Below, piece by piece: positions 23,032 to 32,088 of a stretch of DNA of 64,000 bases. The translations under genes and the position numbers were made by a program. Source of the stretch: Mesorhizobium sp. NZP2298 (GTDB lineage: Bacteria > Pseudomonadota > Alphaproteobacteria > Rhizobiales > Rhizobiaceae); assembly GCF_013170825.1 (NCBI RefSeq), contig NZ_CP033365.1, forward strand, positions 6,212,001 through 6,276,000, read 5' to 3'. The first letter of the stretch is position 1, and every line of letters starts with the position of its first letter. The notes below the pieces were generated by a model. The model saw only the letters and a list, made by a program, of their open reading frames with translations, searched no databases and had not been told where the DNA came from.

Positions 23032-24357
23032 CTACTCGGCGGCGATCAGGCTCTCGTCCAGAACGCCGCCCGGCTTTGGCCCGCCATAGGCCCAGTCGAG
23101 CAGTTTTACCGTGTGCACCACCGGCATCCTGGCGGCGGCGGCAATTTGCGTGATGCAGCCGATGTTGCCGGTGGCGACGATGGAAGCTCCGGTCGCCTCG
23201 ATGTTTTTCACCTTGCGATCGCGCAGCTTGGCCGAAATCTCGGATTGCAGGATGTTGTAGGTACCGGCCGAGCCGCAGCACAGATGACCCTCGCGCGGCT
23301 CGCGCACGATGAAGCCGGCCTTGGCCAACAGTTCCTTTGGCTGGCGGACGATCTTCTGGCCGTGCTGCATGGAGCAGGCCGAGTGATAGGCAACGACCGT
23401 GCCTGGCTTGCGCACCGGCTCGGGCATATCAAAAGCGGCCAGATATTCGGTTATGTCCTTGGCCAGCGCCGACACGCGCGCGGCCTTGTCGGCATAGGCC
23501 GGATCGAGCCGAAGCATGAAGCCGTAATCCTTGATCGTCGTGCCGCAGCCCGACGCGGTAATGATGATGGCGTCGAGCCCGCCCTGGTCGATGGCGCGTG
23601 TCCAGGCATCGACATTTTGTCTCGCCGAGGCAAGTGCGGCCTCTTCGCGCCCCATATGATGGACCAGCGCGCCGCAACAGCCCTCGCCCGGCGGCACCAC
23701 GACTTCGACGCCGAGGCGTGTCAGCAGCGAAATCGTCGTGTCGTTGATGGCGGGATCAAGCACCGACTGCGCGCAGCCGGTGAGGATGGCGACGCGGCCC
23801 TTTTTCACCCCCTGCCCGGCATGGACGCCCGGCGAGGCCATCGGTGAAGCCGTGGGGATCGACGCCGGAGCGAGCTTGAGCATCGCACCGAGAGGCTTCA
23901 ATGACGGCACCTTTTCGAACAGGCCGATGAATGGCTTGCCCAGTTTCGCCAGTTTGAGCGCGACGCGAAAGCGCTGGGGATAGGGCAGCACGAAGGCCAG
24001 CATGGCGCGGGTCAGGCGGTCGGGCAGCGGCCGCTTGTAGGTCTCCTGGATGTGAGCGCGCGCATGGTCGACCAGATGCATGTAGTTGACGCCCGACGGA
24101 CAGGTGGTCATGCAGGCCAGGCACGACAGGCAGCGATCTATATGGGTGACGATCTCCTTGTCGGCCGGACGGCCGTTCTCCAGCATGTCCTTGATCAGGT
24201 AGATGCGCCCGCGCGGTGAATCGAGCTCGTTGCCCAGCGTCACATAGGTCGGGCAAGTGGCGGTGCAGAAGCCGCAATGCACGCATTTGCGCAGGATCTT
24301 TTCCGATTCCGCGACATGCGGATCGGCAAGCTGGGCAAGTGAAAAATTGGTCTGCAT
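23032..24357 (-). CDS. glcF: Glycolate oxidase iron-sulfur subunit
   Basis: This subunit passes electrons from the flavin subunits of glycolate oxidase to the respiratory chain. The 441-aa protein has two ferredoxin-type CxxCxxC...CP clusters: CVHCGFCTATCP near residue 25 and CLSCLACMTTCP near residue 76. Two CCG domains follow (GCCGALVHHMG and LCCGSAGTYN), typical of GlcF/LutA proteins. It is last in the leftward glcD-glcE-glcF operon and convergent with the folD-like gene. Confidence 0.95.
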   Translation of the reverse strand: MQTNFSLAQLADPHVAESEKILRKCVHCGFCTATCPTYVTLGNELDSPRGRIYLIKDMLENGRPADKEIVTHIDRCLSCLACMTTCPSGVNYMHLVDHARAHIQETYKRPLPDRLTRAMLAFVLPYPQRFRVALKLAKLGKPFIGLFEKVPSLKPLGAMLKLAPASIPTASPMASPGVHAGQGVKKGRVAILTGCAQSVLDPAINDTTISLLTRLGVEVVVPPGEGCCGALVHHMGREEAALASARQNVDAWTRAIDQGGLDAIIITASGCGTTIKDYGFMLRLDPAYADKAARVSALAKDITEYLAAFDMPEPVRKPGTVVAYHSACSMQHGQKIVRQPKELLAKAGFIVREPREGHLCCGSAGTYNILQSEISAKLRDRKVKNIEATGASIVATGNIGCITQIAAAARMPVVHTVKLLDWAYGGPKPGGVLDESLIAAE

Positions 24358-24367
24358 CGCTGATTTC

Positions 24368-25573
24368 CTAAGCCATGCGGCCGGGATTGAGGAGGTTCCT
24401 GGGGTCGAACTCCTGCTTCAGCCGTTGGCTGAGCGCGGCCAGTGCGGGTGCCTGCGGCTCGAATACCGGCAGGGCGGCGCGATGAGCGGGGGCGGCGCGC
24501 ACCAGCGTCGCATGGCCGCCGCCATGTTTGCGCAACAGTCCGCGCAGCAGAGCAGCTTCCGGGTCACCCTCTTCCATGCGCAACCACACCAGTCCGCCCT
24601 GCCAGTCGTAGAAGGCGCTGACGGCGGCCTGCATGCGCAGCGTCAGGACCATCTGGTGACCCTGGGAAGGTGTCATCGAGACACGCCAGACCGGTTTCTC
24701 GCTGCCGTCGGCGAAGGGCCTGATATCGCGCACATCTTGCCAGGTCAGCCGGGAAGCCTCGCCCGAAATCTCCTCCAACGGCCCGGCCTTGCCAAGCAGC
24801 GTCTTCAGCGCGGCGATGCGATAGGCGACGGACGGGCCAAAACCTTCGACCCGAAGCAAGGTGGCGGCTTCACTGCCCAGCGCGCCTCCCGCGACCCGCG
24901 CGGCGATCCGCTCGGGCAGATGAGCGGCACTCGACACTTCCGCGCTAGAGCCGAGCGCCAAGGCCATGGCGCTTGCCGCGGCATCGTCGAGCAGGCCACG
25001 CACGGCCAGCGTCACCTCGGTTTCGGCGGCCGGCAGCACCTTGAAGGTAACGTCGGTGAACACGGCCAACGTGCCCCAGCTGTTGGCCATCAGCTTCGAC
25101 ATGTCATAGCCAGTGACATTCTTGACCACGCGCCCGCCGGACTTGAAGGCCTCGCCCCGGCCGGAGACGACGTTGATGCCGAGGATATGATCGCGCGCCG
25201 CCCCCGCCTTCAGCCGGCGCGGACCGGAGAGGTTGGCGGCCAGCACGCCGCCGATCGTGCCTTTGCCCGGCTCGCCGCCGAGCAGCGGGCCGTAGTCCAT
25301 CGGCTCGAAGGCCAGTTGCTGGCCGTTTTCCACCAACAGCTTCTCGATTTCGACCAGCGGCGTGCCGGCCTTTGCCGACAGCACCAGGTCGGCGGGTTCG
25401 TAAAGCGTGACACCGGTGAGTTTCGACAGGTCGAGCGTGTGCTCCGTCTGCAGCGGACGGCCGATGCCGCGCTTGGAGCCGTGGCCAAGGATTTCGATCG
25501 GCGACTCTTCCACCACCGCTGAGGTAACGGAGGACAGGACTTCGTCTGAGGTGGTCGGGGTGAAGGTGGTCAT
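24368..25573 (-). CDS. glcE: Glycolate oxidase FAD-binding subunit GlcE
   Basis: This 401-aa FAD-binding (PCMH-type) subunit works with GlcD and GlcF to oxidise glycolate to glyoxylate. FAD-binding elements are visible: ILGHGSKRGIG near residue 28, GGEPGKGTIGGVLAANLSGPRR near residue 100, and KNVTGYDMSKL. The C-terminus ends with FDPRNLLNPGRM, shared with GlcD. The ATG at 25573 (MTTFTPT) is used rather than the longer frame start. It lies 64 bases after glcD and 10 before glcF. Confidence 0.94.
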   Translation of the reverse strand: MTTFTPTTSDEVLSSVTSAVVEESPIEILGHGSKRGIGRPLQTEHTLDLSKLTGVTLYEPADLVLSAKAGTPLVEIEKLLVENGQQLAFEPMDYGPLLGGEPGKGTIGGVLAANLSGPRRLKAGAARDHILGINVVSGRGEAFKSGGRVVKNVTGYDMSKLMANSWGTLAVFTDVTFKVLPAAETEVTLAVRGLLDDAAASAMALALGSSAEVSSAAHLPERIAARVAGGALGSEAATLLRVEGFGPSVAYRIAALKTLLGKAGPLEEISGEASRLTWQDVRDIRPFADGSEKPVWRVSMTPSQGHQMVLTLRMQAAVSAFYDWQGGLVWLRMEEGDPEAALLRGLLRKHGGGHATLVRAAPAHRAALPVFEPQAPALAALSQRLKQEFDPRNLLNPGRMA

Positions 25574-25637
25574 GGCTGTCCCTGGTTCCTCGCCCCCGCT
25601 TTGCGGGGCGAGGAACCCCCGTTCTGATGGGCCATCC

Positions 25638-27134
25638 TCAAAACCTCGGAATATCCGGGAACGCCACCTGTCCCCGATGCACATGCATGCGCCCCAGTTC
25701 CACGCAGCGGCGCAGTTGCGGGAACACCTTTCCCGGGTTGAGCAGATGGTTGGGATCGAAGGCGCATTTGACGCGCATCTGCTGGTCGAGATCGGCCTGG
25801 TTGAACATTTCCAGCATCAGGTCGCGCTTCTCGACCCCCACCCCATGCTCGCCGGTGAGCACGCCGCCGACCTTGACACAGAGACGCAAGATATCGGCGC
25901 CAAAGCTTTCGGCCTTGTCGAGTTCACCAGGCACATTGGCATCGTAGAGGATCAGCGGATGCAGATTGCCGTCGCCGGCATGGAAGACGTTGGCGACGCC
26001 GAGCCCGTATTTTTCCGACAGCTCGCGCATGCCGGCCAGCACGCGCGGCAATTCCTTGCGCGGGATGGTGCCGTCCATGCAGTAGTAGTCAGGCGAAATG
26101 CGGCCAACGGCGGGGAAGGCCGCCTTGCGCCCAGCCCAGAAAGTCAGCCGCTCCTGCTCGGATTGCGAGATGCGACAGGTGGTCGAACCATTGCGGATGG
26201 CGATCGCCTCGACCTCGGTGATGAGATGATCGACCTCGACGCCCGGCCCATCGAGTTCGACGATCAGCAACGCCTCGACATCCAGGGGGTAGCCGGCATG
26301 GACGAAATCCTCCGCCGCATGGATCGCCGGCCGGTCCATCATTTCCATGCCACCCGGAATGATACCGGCGCCGATGATGTCGGCAACGCACTGGCCGCCC
26401 TGCTCGCTGGTCGGGAAACCGATCAACAGCGCACGCGCCGTCTCCGGCCGCTTGAGGATGCGCACCGTGACCTCGGTGACGACGCCGAGCAGGCCTTCCG
26501 AACCCGTCATGACGCCAAGCAGGTCGTAACCTTCGGTGTCGAGATGGCTGCCGCCCAGCCGCACCACCTCGCCATTCATCAGCACCATCTCGATGCCGAG
26601 CACATTGTTGGCGGTAAGGCCGTATTTCAGGCAATGCACGCCGCCGGAATTCTCCGCGACGTTGCCGCCGATCGAGCAGGCGATCTGGGAGGACGGGTCG
26701 GGGGCGTAATAAAAACCCTCCTGCTCGACGGCGATGGTGATGCCGAGATTGGTGACGCCCGGCTGGGCGACGACGGTGCGGTTGGGATAGTCAATCGCAA
26801 GGATGCGGTTGAAGCGGCTCATGACCAGCAGGACCGCGTCTTCCAGCGGCAGCGCGCCGCCGGACAATGAGGTGCCGGAACCGCGCGGCACGACGCGGAT
26901 GTTGCGATCATTGCAGTATTTCAGCACGCGGGAGACCTGCGCCACCGTTTCGGGCAGCACGACGACCAGCGGCAATTGCCGATAGGCGGTCAGGCCATCG
27001 CTCTCGAAAGCGCGCATTTGGTTGGTCGCGTCAACGACGCCCTCGCCCGGCACGATGATGCGCATATCCGCGATAATCTCGTCGCGCCGGCGCATCGTGG
27101 CGTCGTCTGGTTTCGGCATGGCCAGGCCGGACAT
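25638..27134 (-). CDS. glcD: Glycolate oxidase catalytic FAD subunit GlcD
   Basis: This 498-aa flavoprotein oxidises glycolate (or D-lactate). The PCMH FAD site has VPRGSGTSLSGGALP near residue 83 and the downstream GGNVAENSGGVHCLKYG. The FAD-oxidase C domain has NVFHAGDGNLHPLI and LTGEHGVGVEKR, with the catalytic histidines. The end is FDPNHLLNPGK. The frame reaches a TTG at 27164, but the ATG at 27134 with GGGGG upstream is preferred. It is first in glcDEF. Its promoter holds a 25-bp element also found before gntR-lldD. Confidence 0.95.
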   Translation of the reverse strand: MSGLAMPKPDDATMRRRDEIIADMRIIVPGEGVVDATNQMRAFESDGLTAYRQLPLVVVLPETVAQVSRVLKYCNDRNIRVVPRGSGTSLSGGALPLEDAVLLVMSRFNRILAIDYPNRTVVAQPGVTNLGITIAVEQEGFYYAPDPSSQIACSIGGNVAENSGGVHCLKYGLTANNVLGIEMVLMNGEVVRLGGSHLDTEGYDLLGVMTGSEGLLGVVTEVTVRILKRPETARALLIGFPTSEQGGQCVADIIGAGIIPGGMEMMDRPAIHAAEDFVHAGYPLDVEALLIVELDGPGVEVDHLITEVEAIAIRNGSTTCRISQSEQERLTFWAGRKAAFPAVGRISPDYYCMDGTIPRKELPRVLAGMRELSEKYGLGVANVFHAGDGNLHPLILYDANVPGELDKAESFGADILRLCVKVGGVLTGEHGVGVEKRDLMLEMFNQADLDQQMRVKCAFDPNHLLNPGKVFPQLRRCVELGRMHVHRGQVAFPDIPRF

Positions 27135-27154
27135 CAGCAGCCCCCATTTCGCTT

Positions 27155-27179
27155 GACTGGTCAATATCTTTTACCAGTT
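27155..27179 (-). promoter_or_regulatory. Operator-like element upstream of glcD, matching the gntR-lldD element
   Basis: Read on the minus strand, AACTGGT, a 10-base AT-rich spacer and GACCAGTC form an inverted repeat 21 bases upstream of the glcD ATG. It matches the element at 28750-28774 at 18 of 25 positions with identical spacing. The half-site (A)CTGGT/ACCAG(T) resembles operators of FadR-type GntR regulators, and such a gene lies 1.6 kb away. Confidence 0.7.
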
Positions 27180-27294
27180 AAGCGAGCCGGTTGCAAATGC
27201 CGCGATGTGAAGACACTCGTCCAAAGGCCCGAGACGAGCTTCCGTAGCGGCAATCTGCCGCTGTTTTACGCTCCCACAAGGGGTGAGGCAGCCG

Positions 27295-28617
27295 CTATTC
27301 GCCTGGGTGCTTTGCCGGCTCGGAATGCATCCGGCGCACGCGGCGCACGCCCCACCAGACCAGCAGAATGGCCACCGGCACCGAAGCCGCGGTGACGACC
27401 TCCGGCGCGAAGGCGTGACCGAAGATCGAGGCGCCCTTGGCGACATAGCCGATGAGGCCGACGACGTAATAGGACACGGCGGCGACCGACAGGCCTTCGA
27501 CGGTCTGCTGCAGGCGCAGTTGCAGGCGGGCGCGGTTGTTCATCGAGGCGAGCAGGTCGCGGTTCTGCTTCTCGACCTCGACATCGACCCAGGTGCGCAG
27601 CAGCGTCGTGGCGCGGGTCAGCTTTCGTGACAAATTGGCCTGGCGCTCCTCGACCGAGCGGCAGGTGCGCATGGCTGGCGCCACCCGGCGCTGCAGGAAC
27701 CCGCCCCAGGTGTCATAGCCGGGCACGGCTTCCTCCTCGAGCGCTTCCAGCCGCTCGACGACGATGCCGTCATAGGCGCGGCTGGCGCCGAAACGGTAGA
27801 GGCTCGACGCGGCGTCCGCCTCCAGTTCGGCGGCGAGTTCGGTCAGGTCCGCAAGCAACGTCTGGCTGTCGCGGGTCTCGGCGACCTTCATTTCCAGCGT
27901 GGTCTGAGCCAGCCTGTCCTCGATGCGGCGGGCGCGGCCCGATAGGGTCAGGGCCAGCGGCAGGCCGAGCATGGCCAGCGTGCGGTAGGTCTCGATGTCG
28001 ATCAGCCGCTGCGACAGTGCCCCGGTACGAGCGGGTGTCAGCCCGCGATCAAGCACCAATATACGGGTCATGCCGTCGCCATCCTGGCGAAAATCGGTGA
28101 CGATTGCCGCGTTGCCGCGCTCGACCAGCGAGTAGCATAGGCTGGTCGGGTCGAAAGCCGCGATCAGCCGCTCGCTGACTTGCGTCCATTTGCGGATTTC
28201 GAGCCGGATGCCCGAGATGACGGTTCCCGGCGGCGAAAAGCCGTTGCCGAAGGGCGAATCCTCCTGAGTCCTGCCATTTTCAGAAAGCGGCCCTTCCCAC
28301 AGATAGGTCGAGAATTCCGTATGCCGCTCCCAGCGCAGCGAGCCCTTGCCTCATTTCATCGCATGGTGGCGGGCCTGACGATCGGGCGCCGCAATGCCGA
28401 GGCGCCGCGACAGTTCGGAAAGCACGGCGTGGTCGACGCCGGAGCCGCCCTCCGTCATGAAGGCGAGTTGCACGAGAACGCGCGGCTTTTCAATGAGCGG
28501 ATGCGGCCGGGCGTGGACCTCGCCGAGTGCGCCGGGCCGACCCTCATGCGCGGGAAAACCCATGACGCTGCCCTTGGCGCGTGGCTGGAACTCGAGATTG
28601 GACGGGTCGTCTGACAC
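27295..28617 (-). pseudogene. DUF3422 membrane protein gene interrupted by an in-frame TGA
   Basis: From a GTG at 28617 (GGGGG site upstream) the frame encodes 441 codons, the expected DUF3422 size, but codon 89 is TGA (28351-28353). Family-like sequence continues in the same frame straight after it (RWERHTEFSTYLWEG), so no frameshift is needed. The C-terminal half from an internal ATG at 28071 contains an alpha-helical region with LEALEEEAV and two C-terminal transmembrane helices (VAAVSYYVVGLIGYVA, VVTAASVPVAILLVWWG). Explanations are a recent nonsense mutation, a sequencing error, or read-through. The family function is unknown. It sits between glcD and the divergent gntR. Confidence 0.8.
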
Positions 28618-28749
28618 GGCTTGTCCCCCGGGTTTCTCTGAACCCTCTTGCGTTCGCGTCCCTCTAGGGCCAATCGCCTGACGACGCAAACAGCAAAGTT
28701 TAGCCGAAGATCACAGAACGCCGGGCGGTGAAACCGACGCGCTTCGACC

Positions 28750-28774
28750 AATTGGATAAATAATTTGACCAGTT
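28750..28774 (+). promoter_or_regulatory. Operator-like element upstream of gntR-lldD
   Basis: AATTGG, then an AT-rich spacer, then GACCAGTT, shares 25-bp spacing and 18 identities with the element at the glcD promoter. TTGACC within it (28765-28770) can serve as a -35 box with a TATCC-type -10 about 17-18 bases on, so a bound repressor would block RNA polymerase. It lies about 50 bases before the likely gntR start. Confidence 0.7.
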
Positions 28775-28826
28775 GGCGACGCAGGCTTTATCCTGTGCGA
28801 CACCGGTTCACCTTCCAGGCATTCTG

Positions 28827-29630
28827 TTGAGCGACATTTTTTCCAGGATCGAGCATTCGCGCACCGCCGACGAGGTGGTGCAGCAGATCGAGAGCCTCAT
28901 CCTCGAAGGCGTGCTGCGCACGGGCGATCGCTTGCCCGGCGAGCGCGAGTTGGCACGCCAGTTCGACGTGTCGCGGCCGATCCTGCGCGATGCTCTGAAG
29001 GCCCTCGAAGGGCGTGGGCTGCTGACGACCAAGGCCGGCGGCGGCACGCATGTCGCCGACATTATCGGCCAGCTGTTCACCAAGCCGGTGGCCGACCTGA
29101 TCTCGATGCATCGCAAGGCGGTGACCGATTATCTGGAATACCGCCGCGAGATCGAAGGCATCGCCGCCGAATATGCGGCGCGGCGCGCCACCCCGGAGGA
29201 CCTTGCGCTGCTCGACCGCATCATGGAGCGCATGGACGAGGCGCACCGCACCGGCGATTTCGACGACGAGGCTGAAATCGACGTCGAGTTTCATCACGCG
29301 ATCTGCGAATGCGCGCACAACATCCTGCTGCTGCACACGCTGCGCTCCTGCTATCGGCTGCTGTCGGAAGGCGTGTTCCAGAACCGGCTGCTGGTGTTTA
29401 GCGTGCCCGGCGCGCGCGAGGCGCTGCTTGCGCAGCACAAGGCAATCCATACCGCGGTGAAGGCCGGCGATCCCACAGCTGCCCGACAGGCGGCGATGGA
29501 CCACATGATTTATGTCGAGCGATCCATGGCCGAAGCCGAGCGCAGCGGCGACTGGCAACGGGTGTCGCGGCTGAGGCTGCGGCAGCGTTCGGAAGCCGGC
29601 GATAGCGAACCAGCACGCAGACGCTCCTAG
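28827..29630 (+). CDS. GntR-family (FCD subfamily, LldR-like) transcriptional regulator
   Basis: This is a regulator of about 267 aa with an N-terminal winged helix (LPGERELARQFDVSRPILRDAL near residues 37-58) and a C-terminal FCD ligand domain. The metal-ligand histidines are visible in DVEFHHAI and in AAMDHMIYV. The frame opens at a TTG at 28773 inside the operator, so I prefer the TTG at 28827 (LSDIF...). No start has a strong ribosome binding site. It is followed by lldD after 25 bases, so it probably responds to lactate or glycolate and represses lldD and glcDEF. Confidence 0.85.
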   Translation: MSDIFSRIEHSRTADEVVQQIESLILEGVLRTGDRLPGERELARQFDVSRPILRDALKALEGRGLLTTKAGGGTHVADIIGQLFTKPVADLISMHRKAVTDYLEYRREIEGIAAEYAARRATPEDLALLDRIMERMDEAHRTGDFDDEAEIDVEFHHAICECAHNILLLHTLRSCYRLLSEGVFQNRLLVFSVPGAREALLAQHKAIHTAVKAGDPTAARQAAMDHMIYVERSMAEAERSGDWQRVSRLRLRQRSEAGDSEPARRRS

Positions 29631-29655
29631 TCATTTCGATTAAGCGGGGACCATC

Positions 29656-30792
29656 ATGAGCGACATTCTCACCATCGCAGACCTCAAGGATCTCGCCCGC
29701 CGGCGCGTGCCCAAGATGTTCTTCGACTATGCCGATTCCGGCGCCTGGACCGAGAGCACCTATCGAGCCAACGAAGAAGACTTCCAGAAGATCAAGTTCC
29801 GCCAGCGCGTCCTGGTCGACATGAGCAACCGCTCACTGGAATCGACCATGATCGGCGAAAAAGTGTCGATGCCCGTGGCGCTGGCGCCGACCGGCATGAC
29901 CGGCATGCAGCACGCCGACGGCGAGATGCTGGCGGCACGGGCGGCCGAGGAATTCGGCGTGCCCTTTACCCTGTCGACGATGAGCATCTGCTCGATCGAG
30001 GATGTCGCCTCGGTGACGAAGAAACCGTTCTGGTTCCAGCTCTATGTGCTGCGCGACAAGGATTTCGTGCTCGACCTGATCGACCGGGCGAAGGCGGCAA
30101 AGTGCTCGGCCCTGGTGCTGACGCTCGACCTGCAGATCCTCGGCCAGCGCCACAAGGATGTCCGCAACGGGCTTTCGGCGCCGCCCAAGATGACGCTGGC
30201 CAACATCATCGACCTGGCCAGCAAGCCGCGCTGGTGCCTGGGCATAGCCGGCACCAAGCGCCGCACCTTCCGCAACATCGTCGGCCACGCCAAAGGTGTC
30301 GGTGACGTCTCTTCGCTGTCATCCTGGACGACGGAGCAGTTCGATCCGCAACTGTCGTGGAAGGATGTCGCCTGGATCAAGGAACGCTGGGGTGGCAAGC
30401 TGATCCTGAAAGGTATCCTCGACAAGGAAGATGCGCTGATGGCGGCCAAGACCGGCGCCGACGCGATCGTGGTTTCCAACCATGGCGGGCGCCAGCTCGA
30501 CGGCGCGTCGTCGTCGATCATGGCGCTGGAAGAGATCGCGGACGCGGTCGGCGACAAAATAGAAGTGCACATGGACGGCGGTATCCGCTCCGGCCAGGAC
30601 GTGTTGAAGGCGCTCTGCCTCGGCGCCAAGGGCACCTATATCGGCCGGCCATTTCTTTACGGCCTGGGCGCGCTCGGCAAGGAAGGGGTTACCAAAGCGT
30701 TGGAAATCATCCGCAAGGAGATGGACATCACGCTGGCGCTGTGCGGAAAGCGTCTGGTCACCGACATGGGCAAGGACCAGCTCCGGCGCTAG
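29656..30792 (+). CDS. lldD: FMN-dependent L-lactate dehydrogenase / alpha-hydroxy acid dehydrogenase
   Basis: This membrane-associated flavoenzyme of 378 aa oxidises L-lactate to pyruvate and feeds electrons to quinone. The alpha-hydroxy acid oxidase fold is complete: LAPTGMTGM near the N-terminus, FQLYVLRDK, the catalytic histidine and substrate arginine in SNHGGRQLDG near residues 273-282, and the FMN-phosphate loop DGGIRSGQDVLKAL. It shares an operon with the GntR regulator just upstream. The GntR link and the neighbouring glcDEF support lactate/glycolate use. Other alpha-hydroxy acids are possible substrates. Confidence 0.93.
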   Translation: MSDILTIADLKDLARRRVPKMFFDYADSGAWTESTYRANEEDFQKIKFRQRVLVDMSNRSLESTMIGEKVSMPVALAPTGMTGMQHADGEMLAARAAEEFGVPFTLSTMSICSIEDVASVTKKPFWFQLYVLRDKDFVLDLIDRAKAAKCSALVLTLDLQILGQRHKDVRNGLSAPPKMTLANIIDLASKPRWCLGIAGTKRRTFRNIVGHAKGVGDVSSLSSWTTEQFDPQLSWKDVAWIKERWGGKLILKGILDKEDALMAAKTGADAIVVSNHGGRQLDGASSSIMALEEIADAVGDKIEVHMDGGIRSGQDVLKALCLGAKGTYIGRPFLYGLGALGKEGVTKALEIIRKEMDITLALCGKRLVTDMGKDQLRR

Positions 30793-30829
30793 GGTCCGGT
30801 GACAGCCTGACCACGGAGACCACGAGGCT

Positions 30830-31597
30830 TTGGCGGAACCCGGCATCCATTTTCTCGACGCGCATGGGCCGGACGATGTGCGCCTTTACGCGATCGGCGA
30901 CGTGCATGGCCGGCTTGACCTGCTGGCCGCCATGCACCAGCGGATCGAGAGCGAACTGGAGTGGAAACCGGTTCGCGACTGGCGGGTAATCCATCTCGGC
31001 GATTATGTCGACCGCGGGCCAGATTCCAAGGGCGTCATCGATTTTCTGATCGAAGCCCGAAAACGCGACCCGCGCAACCTGATGCTGGCCGGCAACCACG
31101 ACATCGGCTTTCTCGATTTTCTGGGAAACCCTGAACCGGAAGGGCTCTTCATGCGCTATGGCGGCGTCCAGACGGCGCTGTCCTATGGGGTCTCCCTCAC
31201 CGCGGACGCCAGTTGGTTCGGCAAGACGGAGACGATGAGACGCGGACATCAAGCCTTGCTCGAAGCTATGCCGCAAAGCCATGTCGATTTCCTGCGGTCG
31301 CTGCCGTTCTCGGTGACATCAGGCGACTTCTTTTTCTGCCATGCCGGCATCAGGCCGGGCATTGCGCTGGACAAGCAGAGCCCGCAGGACCTGATCTGGA
31401 TCCGCGACATTTTCCATGATCACATCGGCCTGTTCCCGAAGATCGTGGTGCACGGCCACACCCCGGTCCCCGAGGCCGAAGTGATGGCCAACCGCGTCAA
31501 TGTCGACACGCTTGCCTGGCAGTCAGGCATGCTTACCGCGCTCGTCGTCGACGGAGCGGACAAACGCATCCTGGAAATGACAATAAAGGAAGCTTGA
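30830..31597 (+). CDS. Serine/threonine-type metallophosphatase (calcineurin-like), TTG start
   Basis: This is a 255-aa PPP/bis(5'-nucleosyl)-tetraphosphatase-type phosphoesterase. The metal ligands are in order: GDVHGRLD near residue 23, GDYVDRGPDSKG near residue 57, GNHD near residue 88, and HAGIRPG and VHGHTP towards the end. No ATG precedes the GDVHG motif in frame, so the TTG at 30830 with GGAG 11 bases upstream is taken as start. It lies 37 bases after lldD and could be co-transcribed. The substrate (phosphoprotein or dinucleotide polyphosphate) is unknown. Confidence 0.88.
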   Translation: MAEPGIHFLDAHGPDDVRLYAIGDVHGRLDLLAAMHQRIESELEWKPVRDWRVIHLGDYVDRGPDSKGVIDFLIEARKRDPRNLMLAGNHDIGFLDFLGNPEPEGLFMRYGGVQTALSYGVSLTADASWFGKTETMRRGHQALLEAMPQSHVDFLRSLPFSVTSGDFFFCHAGIRPGIALDKQSPQDLIWIRDIFHDHIGLFPKIVVHGHTPVPEAEVMANRVNVDTLAWQSGMLTALVVDGADKRILEMTIKEA

Positions 31598-32088
31598 GCC
31601 GCGCCGCAGGATGCGTCGCCAGCGAGCCGGCTTTAGCGAAGCGAGGCGGTAACGCCGTAGCCGTCTACGGCGTTGTGGTTGTTGGCGGCATCGGCGGCAT
31701 AGATGCCGAGACCGCAAAGCACGATGGCGGACAACATGGCAAAGGACAGAAGCGCTGCTTTCACGGAGGTCATCTCTTGTTGAGCTTTCTGCATCTGTGC
31801 ACCAGGCGGTTACCAATGCGTTGAAACGGAGAATTCGCTTCAAAGTTTCGACGATTTCGCGCTTCTAGGCGCGTTCTGTATCGACGGTGTGTCGCACGGG
31901 TCACACAAAAGGTTCATCGCGGTTGCACTTATGATGCAGAGCGCGCGCCTTCTAGAATGGCGGGCGGACACAAGCCAAGAATGAAAGGGGTTTTCCCCAA
32001 CCGGTTTCACGGCCGCGTGCCAATTATGTCACGCGCGGGAATGGACGCTGAGAGACTGTTTCGAAATTCGCTCTGGCGAGTGAGTGTC
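31598..32088. other. Gene-poor segment containing one possible small ORF
   Basis: Apart from the 46-codon minus-strand ORF at 31633-31773, I see no gene. A perfect 10-bp hairpin (31651-31660 with 31665-31674, CCGT loop) lies inside that ORF. The part around 31990-32010 (GGGGTTTTCCCCAACCGGTTTCAC) resembles a piece of a rhizobial intergenic repeat. Confidence 0.4.
31633..31773 (-). CDS. Possible 46-aa membrane or secreted peptide
   Basis: The ATG at 31773 opens a 46-codon frame ending in TAA. It encodes a basic start, a hydrophobic segment (ALLSFAMLSAIVLCGLGIYA) and a short polar tail rich in N, G and A. Third codon positions are mostly C or G, like real neighbouring genes. The ribosome binding site is poor: AAGAG abuts the ATG. 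It could be a small membrane protein or an uncleaved signal-like peptide. No function is assigned. Confidence 0.45.
   Translation of the reverse strand: MTSVKAALLSFAMLSAIVLCGLGIYAADAANNHNAVDGYGVTASLR

Noticed and set aside
27246..27262. Small hairpin AGCGGCA-ATC-TGCCGCT as a terminator for DUF3422
   Set aside because: The following T-run is on the plus strand, where no gene reads into it. On the minus strand there is no U-run.
28351..28353. TGA read as selenocysteine in the DUF3422 gene
   Set aside because: The family is not known to contain selenocysteine, and I see no selenocysteine-insertion hairpin directly after the codon.
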